Assembly: GCA_030062745.1 (NCBI GenBank)
Contig: CP099842.1
Span: 24,957,822-25,021,821 of the forward strand
DNA: 64,000 nucleotides
Direction of reading: 5' to 3'
Source: Capitulum mitella
Taxonomy: Eukaryota; Arthropoda; Thecostraca; Pollicipedomorpha; Pollicipedidae
Part shown: piece after piece, positions 11,636 to 23,600 of the stretch
How the letters are laid out: each line of letters begins with the position of its first letter
Numbering within the stretch: the stretch's first letter is position 1
Position numbers and translations under genes: made by a program
Notes under the pieces: model-generated
The model's database searches: none
What the model was told of the DNA's origin: nothing
Seen by the model: only the letters and a program-made list of their open reading frames with translations

Positions 11636-14600
11636 CTGCGGCGGCGGTGAGGCGTCACCGGGGCAGACTTGGCGAGTCGAAAGGAACGCGAGTGAACGGA
11701 ACGGAACGGGAACGGGCAGGAGCGGACCGGAAGGAAGATGTGATTGGGACATCACCGGCAAGGACTGGGCATGTTTACACAAGATATGAGAGTAGATAGT
11801 AAACGGTAGACTCATCTTGCCCAAGTCAGGAACTCATTAACGGTGCGAATAAACTATCAGAGCAATCCTTCGTATATCAAGAGAGTGTGAATGCAAACCC
11901 AACGCAAATCGCGAATAGCCTTCCTCTTGGCTGAAACCTCTAAGCCGCTCAGCTCAGACGGCCGGCGACAACTTCCGCTGAATGACAGAAAATTAACTTA
12001 CCGGCCACAGGACCGCCTACCGTAGCGGCAATGCCTTGGAAAAGCAACATCAGCCCGAACGCGTTGTTCAACTTGTGAAGCCCTAGCATTTCCACCACCA
12101 AGATGGAGCGAAGAGAAGCGAAGCACGCTGCAAAACGGGCATTTCATACATGAACAAAAATGGCCGGACAAATAGCATAGACAAAGACATTTCTACTACG
12201 TCGGTTTAAAATTTTGCAACGATGTTTGAGGAATGTTTCTGTGATTGTGTGACATGCATGGAACAACAGTTCTACGCAGCCCGGTGTCTGTTTAGCTCCA
12301 ACTTTACTTGTAGCAGGGCAGCTAATCTACCAGTCTCCATGATCCGGAGTCATGCTGAAAAGCTCCTTCATCTGCTGCGTAATTTCATCGAGAACAGCGG
12401 CACCGACCGACCACGGACATGTACGCACCGTAACACGACATCCATAGTCCCTGACAACTTCCATGTCACGCTCCTGTCCTGATTGGCTGCCAATGCCGCG
12501 CGTTACCCACCTATCGCCAGTCCGAACACGACGCCATACGCCATCAGCATCTCGTACGACTGGAAGGACGGCGAGAGGATGCTCGCGACGCCGGCCAGGA
12601 TGATGGCCGAGTTGTTGACGAAGAGGGCGTCGACGCGCGGGTGGTCGCTGACCCAGCCGCAGACCACGCGGCCCACCGTGTTCATGATGCCGATCAGGGA
12701 GATGATGAAGGTGGCCGAGTTCTGGTCGATGCCCAGGAGCATCGCACGGTCTGAAGCGGACGAACGCAGTGCAGAGATTCGGGCCGGGGAGCACGGCGGA
12801 ACACGGCGACCCAGCGACTGGCGTGGTCTGAACGGGGGCACTGTGCCGTGACAGGATGATCAAAAGCCGCGGAGCACCGTGTCATGACAAGATCAATGCT
12901 ATTCCACGGATCCATTCGAAACTGCCAGTTCCCGAGACTGCCAGTTTTTGACACATCTCAGACGTGTTTGTGAGGACTCAGCGCTTTATCACGTAAACTC
13001 AGTATCCCTTCGTCGTTGGCTATGGTAGCGGGCTTGTTAACATCCGTTCTCCAAGACCGAAAAAAACAGTCTGGCAAATGTGTTTATATAAAAGTGCTGC
13101 TACATACGTCAGCGGCAGTAAATGGCTACCATGACTTTAGATGGTCACAGTATGCGATCAACAAGTATCATGGAAAATTCCATCACGCACAAAGGCAAAC
13201 GGAATTATACTGATGAAAATCCATCTTACACTTAGTATCTTTCAAGCGCGAGGTCACTGTCGTGATGTTTATGCAATATATCTTTTCACTTTTGATATGA
13301 CGTGTTTTAAAGCAAAGCATGTTAAGAAAGACATCGCACACAGAGGGCTAAACAGACCGTGGAAAAATAAAAGGGCATCGGTAAAGAAGCATCACCATAA
13401 CCATTTCTTAAAATGTTCCTAGTCCAGCAAAACGTCAGATACGATGGTCAGACCACCGTAAATACATTTATGCGTTTTACAAATTTCGCGCGAAGTAAAA
13501 ATGAAGTTATAGCTGGATCAATGTCGAAAACAAAGTCCGAGATCTCGCAGAAAGAAAGAACGGCGGGTGGATTTCGATGACAGCTCGAGACAGAGGAGCT
13601 GCCGATAACGACAACTTCGACCCAAATCAACACTGACCCTGAATCACGATGTCATCCCGTGCAGCAACGAAAGCAAACACCTCTAATTTATGAGCCCCGA
13701 CCAGAATCCGCCCGCGCGCGCACCACTCACCGACTAAGTACATGAACGGCACGAAGAGGCCCATGAGCGCCAGGAAGCCGGACAAGCTGAGGATGATGAA
13801 GGTGGGGCTCTTGAGTAGCGAGAAGTCCAGCATGGTGGCCAGCACGTCCGTGCAGGACCGCGAGCAGCAGAAGCAGTAGGCGGCGGCGCGGCGTTCGGCC
13901 TCCGTCTCCTCGGCCGGCTGCCAGGCCGGCAGGTGCGTCACCGACGCGTGGTACTTGTCGACGCTCTCCTGTCGGCGTCACGAGCGACGTGTCAGAGGTG
14001 ACGGGGCAGTCGACGAAGGGTGCACGAGGCGAAGCGGATGAGTTTGTCGTGAAGTTTAGTGGGCGAAGCGGTTGCGACGTACGGTGAGCGGGACCTTCAG
14101 GATGTCGTCGACGAGTCTGTTAGGATCCTCAGTGGATCTGTCAATGAGGAATGAGGCACATGAGGCGTCGTATACAAGTTATTATTCACGACACACGCTA
14201 GTCTAGTCGGTTTGTTTCATGGCGACATGAAACATGTCGCCATGCTTGAAACATGTCGCCATGTTTCAAACATGGCGACGTGAAACGACTGGTGGTGGAC
14301 AAGGTATCTGAGACACACTGTCAGGGACTGCACCGACGAACGGTGGTCAGAAAAATCATGGCGTGGCCACTTCAGTCATGAACGGCCAGTCCTATGGAGA
14401 CTGTGGCGGTGACCAGGAAACCTAGTTACAAAGCTAAAACCACATTTGAGGGGATTTTCTTTTTTAGCTTCCGATCAAGACTACCGCATCATCGCACACT
14501 GTAGAGAAACATCGAATCCATCGTAAAATGAAAAGTTCTTGTGCGGCAGTAAACATGGAACGACAGGTGATTTGAAATAACCTTTTTTTAGAAAATTAAC

Positions 14601-17600
14601 CGAAAGGCTGTGCTAGGGTGATGTTTAAAACTGAAGCTCGACTCACCACGCTCCTGAACTCCTTCAGCTTGAGCACGCTGCCGCTGTAGAAGATGTCCTC
14701 CCTGTACATGGGGCGCGCCGCATCCTGTATGGAGAACTTCCTGCGCGGCTCGGGCAGCCGCAGGTGCGAGGCGTTCGGCACCTTGAGCGTCTGGCCGGAG
14801 CCGGCCGCCGACGGCGCCAGCTCGTTCCTGTTGCCGTCGGTCGGGCGCGCGTCGGCGGCCGGCTCGAGCGCCGCCTCGGGCGCCGGCGGCGGGTCCACCT
14901 CGAGCAGCGGGCCGGCCGCCACGCGCTCCTCCGACTCCGTGTAGCCGCTGTCGGAGGAGCGGCGGCTGACGCGCGCGGCGCGCGCCGCCGCCGGCACCGG
15001 CTGGCTGTCGCGCCGCTCCATCAGCAGGCGGGCGTAGTTGATGGCCGGTAGTGACTTGCGGTGCTGCGCGGCGGCCGGGTGCGTGCCAGCGCCGCGCTCG
15101 CTGCTGCGCCGCTGCAGGCGGTGGTCGCTGCGCACGCCCGTCAGCGCCGCCCCCGCCCCGTTGGCGCGCGCCTCGGCCGGGGCGGTGTGCCTGAGGAGGA
15201 CGGCGACGGTCAGGTCACGGCAAGGGGCCCACCGGGCGACGCCATGGCTAGTGCGACCAAAGGTCTCGCCACGGGTTACAGGTTCGCGGAAGTCGAGTTT
15301 TTAAGGCGTTTCATTCTCCGTGGAGCGCCCATAGACCCGTAGGTGTAGTGCTGGAGTCAGCAAAAGCTGGGGGCGTGCTCCGTCCCCCTCCCTCCAACGA
15401 GACCCTTGCATACGGTACGCAAAGTGAAAGAAGCGCGGCAAGATTAGACCTCATTTATGACGTCTCGGTTTGTCTGTCCTCGTAACATCTCTGATATGAC
15501 GAAATCGACGAAAACAACACCGTAGGACAGATAGATAACAACAGCTCTTACTTGAAGTTGGCCGCCGAGTGGTTGGCCGACATGGGGGCCTCGATGGAGT
15601 ACATGGAGCCAAACGGAGTGACGTCCTCCATGAGCTTGTCGCGCGCTCGCTTAATGCGGATCATTAGCGGGGTGCCCGGCACGGAGCTGACCTCCACCGC
15701 GTGCCGGGTCCGCACAGGCTCCAGCGGCCGAAATAGAGCGCCGAACAGCGCACACGTCACCACGATCCCTGCCGGAGGCGTCCTCTGTTAGATGAGGGTC
15801 CTGGGGCCCAACATAGCTGGGAACCACGATCCCTGCCGGAGGCGTCCTCTGTTAGATGAGGGTCCTGGGGCCCAACATAGCTGGGAACCACGATCCCTGC
15901 CGGAGGCGTCCTCTGTTAGATGAGGGTCCTGGGGCCCAACATAGCTGGGAACCACAATCCCTGCCGGGGGCGTCCTCTCTTAGATGAAGGTCGCGTCGGG
16001 ATCGGGCAGCGCGCATGTCGCCGCGATTATTTCTCTGTCGGGTAAGGCCACAGGTGTCCAACAGAGCCACGTCATCACGATACCTGACGAGTGCCTTCGC
16101 TGTTAGAAAAGGGCCACAAGAGCCGAACAGAGTGCCATTGTCGGGACTGGCCTCTTTCGGACAAAGGATGTTTGGGCTGGACAGAGAGCGAGGGCGACCG
16201 CGATCTCTGATTACGCTGTCATCTCTAGAACGGGGAACTTGCAGATTTTGCGTCACTTTTTCTCCAAGCTAGGCTGGAGATTTTAGAAAATTATTGGGGG
16301 TGATTTAAAAAGGATTTCAGACAGTTTCTTTGCAGTCATTGCTGTAGGCCTAATGTTGTATTTAAGAAGCGGGGAAAGGATCTACGTACTGTGAGCGCCC
16401 AGTATCTCTCGCCATGCCCTATTGCTGTAAATTCGCCATGAAATTTAGAGTCAGTTGTTTCGTGCCCTTTATTCTCATTTCTATACTTTAAGATTTTGGT
16501 TGTTATTCCACACCAGGGACATATCCAGACTTTTCGCACAACTGGGCGGTGTTAGGAACAGCGGTTTCAGTTCAAACAAACAGATGTTAACATCAGTAAG
16601 GCTTCGCAGCATGGCTTCGCTACATAGCACACAGTAGGCGTAGGAGCAGGTCGACTTCAAATTAGATCGAGGGCATTTCAAGAACGCTAGCAAAAAGCCG
16701 CTTTTTGTGGAAGCTCTACACAGGCAGAGAGATAAGCTGACTTGGAAGAGAATGGGCACTGTGGAGAACAGAAGAGAAAAAATATCGCGTGAACACCAGC
16801 GTTACGTGTAGCAAAAGGCAGGACCAAACAGACTTGTGCTTGATTCCACTTCGGGGGAGTCAATTCCAAATTCGCCTCAAGGCATGCTAAATCGATCCTG
16901 ATTCTGACTGAACGCGGTTTTCCAAAACTGAATCGATTCCGACTGCGACTCAAAATAAAATTGGTCGATTCCGAAACCGATTCTATTAACCCTATTCCCG
17001 GAGGGCTAGACGGTATGGCCGATTCCCGGCAGGGGGAGGCGGATTCGGCCCCCCCCTGAGATCTCGAGAACTACTTGTCCGATTTTATCGCAACAAGCGG
17101 CAATCGATTTGCCGTGACGTGAACTACATTTTTATAAAAAGAAATTTTCAAAATTTTGAAATTTGCGGATACAGGGGGGCAAAAATATCAAAATGGGGGG
17201 TACTTTTGGACTTCTTATAACTCCGTTGTTTATGGACCGATTTCGATGAAATTGACACCAATCGAGAGATTATGGATAGGGCTTTTACCATGGGTCCCCA
17301 AGTCTGAAATTTTGAGAAAATTCATGGGCGTTCACAGGGGTTCAAAAATAGGAGGATTAGTTTTCTAACAACTGGATGAACAAAAGAGGCAAACACCCTT
17401 TTTTGGCTTCTGCTAGTCATGTTATACTAAAGAAGTACAAATCGCATTACAATGTTTGTATAATGTTAGCATAGGCGGTGCCAGGGACATGAAAAAGGGG
17501 GAACTGTCATGGTCACACGTTTCTCAGTTCAACTTGTGACCTTTGACCTTAAATGACCTCCAGTGACCTTGGGGTCACTTGGAATGATCTCCTATGCATT

Positions 17601-20600
17601 TAATATTATCTTTAAACGTTTTCAATCGTTTGAATTCACTCTATTTCAAAAATTTGATTTTATGGCTTTTGCGATATAGGGTACGCGCACTGACATTTTA
17701 GGTCATATCTCCGTGACCCAACCTGATATCAAGCTGAAACTTGGTACAGAAGTAGAAGGCATTTTTCTACGTCATATGTATTCCGGGTTTGGCATTTGAA
17801 AAAACGGCGCCGAAATTATTGCGAAAAAACAAATTTTGACTTTTGACCTTGACCTGACCTTGTAAAATGACCTCAGGTGAACAAAATTTTATCTGCACAT
17901 GGCCCAACTATTCAGCTATACATCCATATAAAGTTTCAAGTTCTATCTTAAAAACTCTGTTTTTGGCAGACATTTTCCTTTTACCCTTAACATGGCCAAA
18001 AATGGCATGAGGTGCCTCCCAAAAACGTTGCCTGACTCCGCCCCTGAGCAAAGTAGAATTTTGAAATTTTGTCACAGCACGTAGAAAGAATAGCTAGGAA
18101 AAGTCACCAAGTTTCGTGAAGCTGCGTTAAAAAGCCTGGAATTGGCAAGCAAAAAACCCGAGGGGGGGCGGATTCCCCCCCCCCTGCCGGGAATAGGGTT
18201 AAGATCCATTGGATTGGATCAATCCATTGCAATCGATTCCAATTCTGATTCCGTACATAGCCGTGTGATTCAACTCCTGCTCTGCTTTCGTCACTTATCA
18301 GTGGAATCGACTCCGATTCTGATTCTGAACGCAACGGAATCGATTCCGGAGTGAATTCTAAAATCCAGTGAAATCGAGTACAAGTCTAAGGCCAAAGGCA
18401 TATCACCCTTCCATCTTTCGTAAGTTTTAAGTTTGACTCTTTGGCGTTGCATAACAAGAATTGCTTAGCAGAATAGAACTGCCAGCGACGCCTCCAATTA
18501 CTTTGAGGCTCCGTCGCCTTTGACACCAGATGTGCTGAAATTATTCCTAGAACATCATCGTTCCAGACGCTCGTCGAGAGCCCATTCAAGGGAGCTGCGG
18601 CTCTCTTGCGGGTCTCCCGAAAAACAATGGACCTCAGCGTCTGTCTGGTTCTGGGACGTGTTTTGACAGTCAGCATTTCGCCATCAGCGCCATGACTCAT
18701 GTCACCGACTCCCAAACAGCTGCCAGCTGCTCCTCATGCTAGGTGAGTGAGTGCAACTTCTGCGCAGCTGGGAACCGTGGAAACACACAGACACGCGCAA
18801 ACACAACACGTGCGTCGTTGAAGACCGGCGGCGGCAGCTGCGCTTGCTGCGTTTGCTGCGCAGCTCGCCTCCGCCCGCTGGCGGTCGCCCGAGAAACACG
18901 CGGCGTGGTCCGTCTGCCACGCAGAGTCGCTGGTGCCTAATGCGGAAAGCAGTGACGTTGCGGCGACGACGACTGGGCCGTCCAGACGCTCGTTTGTTCA
19001 GCCGACCTTTCAGAGGCCTCGCGAATACAAAGCCAGCGGAAGGATGACCGCGCCAGGTCCGTCTCGTCAAGGCCACGACATCGGAAAGAATTCAAACATT
19101 GTCCCGCCTCATGGGAGGACGACAACTCGCAGCGCTATTAATAAGTCTGGCTATCCCCGTCTTTCAAACAGCCTGGACATTCTGATCGTCAGGCGTGGTT
19201 TCTGATTCGATCATTAGCGCCGCCGGCCCGTCACATCCTTTCAAACACTGCGGCCACAGACGTCTGGAAATGGGGTCACATCCAGCGCTGAACACTCTGT
19301 GCGCGCCTGCCGCCATCGTTATCGTGTGGTGAATTCCATTATGAATGGCAGACGGTGTCCGTCACTCACCCGCGCCGCTCGGACCCTGAATAAGAGGGTC
19401 GGTACGCCAGCCCAGACATGTTTCTCAGGCGGCGGACATGTAATCAAGCCGCGTTTGCAGGATCGAGGAGTGTCCGACCTCCAGCAGGCGCTGAGCCGGC
19501 TCCGGTCGACCAGTCTGGCGCGGCGGCATCGATCACTCGGGCCGTCCGCCTGTTTGGAACCGCAAGGCGAGCCTTGCCGCTGATCGAATGAGGTTCCCAC
19601 GCGCCGGTACGTCGACTGCCGTTTTCCGCCGAGTCAGGCGGATTCCGCCGGCCTGCGCCATTGACTCGAATTCGAGTCCGCCGGCGCGCGGAATGCAGTC
19701 TCGGGTCAAGCGCGGAGACCGGGTCGACCGTCGCAGACGGCGGCGGCTCCGGTTTCCGGCCACACCGTCCCCGGGGGGTCGAGGGGTACGGAGGGGGGGG
19801 GGGCAGACCGAGCGCGCCACCTGACCGCAGCCGTCGGCGCGTCCGGCAGCACTGGCCGGGCCTTGAACTCTGACCCAGTTTCGGCGCCAGGTTCGCCGCC
19901 GGCGCGCGGCCGCCGGCTGCAGCCGAGGCAGCGACACGGCCGAACGGCGCGGCGTAAACAGGCCGGCGCGCCAGTCCCGCGCGCCGGCGCGCCCGCGCCG
20001 GGTTCGACGACCAGCCGCCCGCCGGCGCCGCGGCCGCGGGGTCGGCAACATTGCGGCGGCGCAGGCTCCTGTGCCGGTGTGTTAACAGGGAGAAAGAGCT
20101 TCGATTTATCTGCGTGGCGTCAGGTGGGTTCATCCCGTTCGTGAGGCTTCAGCGAGCAGGAAGAGCTTTTTGCTATTATAAGCTCTCCGACGTGTGCATT
20201 GCTGTAAAGCAAAATACACCAACCTAGACCATCATGAAACCGCGCCAGATAGGTATGCAGGGACGCCCCTGCTGTACCGCCACGGTGCCGCAGCAGGAAC
20301 ACGCAGACACGTACCTGCCTGCACCATCATGGTGCTGCGCCAGGAGTAGCGGTCGACCAGCCAGCTGGTGAGCGGGGCCAGCACGAACGTGCCGATTCCG
20401 GAGCCGCAGACGGCGATGCCGGTAGCCAGCGCGCGCCGTTTGTCGAAGTAGAACCCGGCCGCGATCACGGCCGGCAGGTAGATCATGCCGAACCCGATCC
20501 CTGGGGAGCGGACCGGAGTCAGCGGAGCGCATGGCCGGCCCCCGCGGCACGAAACACCCAGGAGTGAGCATCAGATCGGTGGGCACGGACGGCAGCATGG

Positions 20601-23600
20601 AGCTACTTTCCGGTAAAAGACACCTGATTTGCGGTGTCAGCCGATAGGATAACTGCTGAACACCAAGACATTTGTGGACGTAGTCTAAGGAAAGATGGCC
20701 GTATCTCTGCCAAAGTTATGCACAGAACGTGTCTGGGGCAGGATGCAAACGATCAATGTAACCCATGTGATTTATAAATGAAAGTAGCCAAGCGTTGCCT
20801 TACCTCCAATCAAGCCGTAGGTGATGACCAGATAATTAATGGAGGTGGCATACGCCGATATGAAGAAACCGATGCTCGTCGTTAAAGCACCCAAGATTGT
20901 CACCACGCGAAAACCGAACTTGTTGGCCAAAGCGCTCACGAAGGGACCTGAAACAAGAAACCATACGCTGGAAAGCCTGCAGTTCGTAAGTTGTAAGTTT
21001 CTTGTGAAGCACGAAGCGTCTCGGTACTGAATTAAACTGGTAGGCGATGCATCTTACACGCGTTCATTGCAGTTGCGGGGGTACACAGGCATCAAGAACA
21101 TGAGGTATGACGTGCGGCGCAATCAAAATAATCAAACGATTGCTAAAGTCCAGTATACTGCGGCCTCTCTCCTCCACCCCGAGTCTACATCTACTCGACA
21201 GAGCCTGAATAGGGCAGATGACTGCATGGAAAGACCGAGTCAGGAAGCATGACTTAAGGCCGACAGTCTGGGGCTCGCATATCCAGATAACCGGGCTCGT
21301 CGCGTGACCTCGGTCCCCCGTCCACCTGGGATCGTACGAGCAGAGCGTGCCAGCCCCTCCTCCCGGACATCACAGTCAGAGCGTGCCTGAGCGTGGGCCG
21401 CAGCCGTCGGCCAGGCCGAGGACAACCAAGCTGGAGCAGTCAGGCCAGACATACAATCTGACACAGGCAGCGGCGATGTTACGTCAGTACTCAGGCTATC
21501 GCTTAGATTACACAGCGATACGAAGCGTGACGATTTGCGCTTGACCACAAAGGCAGGGGATACCCAGACAGGCAAAGTTTTACCTCTAGTGCAAAGGATG
21601 TGACTTTTTTTCTGTGGTAAACGCAAAAAGCACCTTACTTTTGTTCTGTACAAGGGGTTAATTTCACACAGAGGAAAAATGGACGTTATTTTTCAGAGTT
21701 GCTTTTCCCATAACATAAGCTGATCTGCTTTGGTCCGTCTACCAAACGTCCGCCCACATTTCGATTCGGGAATAACATGTCCCAGAAGCATGCTCTGGTC
21801 TCTTCAGATAAGTGTTTGTCGCTGGTTTCGGGAAGCTGACACTGGAGTCAGAGGGCTGGATGGGAAAGATGTCGTATGGCACTTTTTCCACCCTGCTCTA
21901 GTGGGCACTGTTTAGAATACATTTACGCGAAACCCGCACACAGAACCGCGACATATGTGCTCCTCACACCGCCGGGTGCCTGTGTTTTAGCACTTGTCCC
22001 GACCCTCCCGCCTACGCGAGAGCCTGAACTCGAGCTGGACAAAGTTGAGCCCAGAGAACCGTCTTACGTCAGACCGGAAGTCCATCAGACTGAAGACGAA
22101 CAGACCTGTTTACGACTGTGCGCCGGACCGTGGTGTTATCGTTAGCTTAAGGGTCTTGGTCTAAAAATGTTATCGTGGCTGAAGTGCAGTGGAAATGCCA
22201 CGGAATAAATTTCTAGAAAGACGTACGAAACGGAACAGTTCACCCGAATCTGAACGCAAACAGGCCAGTGACTAAGTAAAAACCATGAAGTTTGAGAAAT
22301 AATGATCCCTCTGAAAACTGCACGGTTATGGCAAACCTCAACTTTTGCCGGCTTCAGGCAGCGCAATTATTTAATTTGAAACAGTGGTTTGCTTACGAAT
22401 GTCGTTCCTTAGTTCATCATAATGTTCAGAAATCAAGACAAGTAAAAGTGTTATCATGTTTTCTTGTTACCCCGCCCGTTGCTGAAGAACAGCATACTGT
22501 AAAGATTCTGGGTTAAATATACAGCATCTGGGTGTTTGCATGATGTTCGTCCCACACAGTCGGCTCGACAATCTGGAAAGCATGCTTCGTTCGCCAGCCG
22601 AAACGTCCTCGCGGTCTCTGCGGGCTCTGCACCGGACTAAAAGACCAAGCATATCTGCCAACAGCGGCACCCCGACAGTCGGACCCGCAGCCTCTGCCGC
22701 CAACGGCACCCCATACCGCCAGATTTACGGCCTCTGCCGACAGCGGCACCCCACACCTTCAGACCGCAGCCTCTGCCGACAGCGGCACCCCACACCGTCA
22801 GACCGCAGCCTCTGCCGACAGCGGCACCCCATACCGCCAGATTTACGGCCTCTGCCGACAGCGGCACCCCACACCGTCAGACCGCTGCCTCTGCCGACAG
22901 CGGCACCCCATACCGCCAGATTTACAGCTTCTGCCGACAGCGGCACCCCACACCGTCAGACCGCAGCCTCTGCCGACCGCCAGCGTCCGTGGTGCGTGTG
23001 CGCCGCGCCGCTCCGTCGCGGCCGGAACCCATAAAGTGGGTCGGACGTCAAGTGTTTACACGAACGTGTGCCGTGCAGGACATTATCTATTAGCCGTATA
23101 CTGCGACTCTGGCGCCAGAATACAACGTCTCAGCCGTCAATGAATGGCGCTGAGCGTCAGAGAGGGGTGAGCGGCAGGCGCGGGGGCATGTGTTGTGATT
23201 CTCGCAGAAAACAATGATGGTGATTGTAATGCAAGGGGATATTTAACTTCACGTTCAATTTTAGGGCGAACATAACCAATGGTTTCTGAATGAATGCGTT
23301 TTCGAATGTCTTAAGTTGTATCGTTTTGCTCATCTTAAAAACATGCCGGCCTAAAAAAGTTATGGCATACTTATATGTTCGTGTTTATCATGAGATTGGC
23401 ATAGATGAGAGGCTTGGATCTCCTGAAGGCTTTAAGATATGCTGGAAATTAAAGAAAGCTGTTACATAAAGCCCTCCACGGCGGCGAATAGGGTCGTCCT
23501 GCTAGTGGCACTGAATGTTTCCTGGTAAACAGTGACCCTGCCAGTTTGTGTGGAATTCTGTAAACACCAGGTTTTATTGCATTGGAAATATTTCAAATAC

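Noticed and set aside
14083..14137. 55-nt version of the intron 7 mini-exon using the CATTGACAG acceptor
   Set aside because: It would shift the frame and meet TGA when entered in phase 0. Only the 45-nt form is in phase.
19444..20133. 229-codon and overlapping frames in the GC-rich block of intron 5
   Set aside because: Stops are rare at this GC content, frames overlap on both strands, and no domain or splice sites support them.
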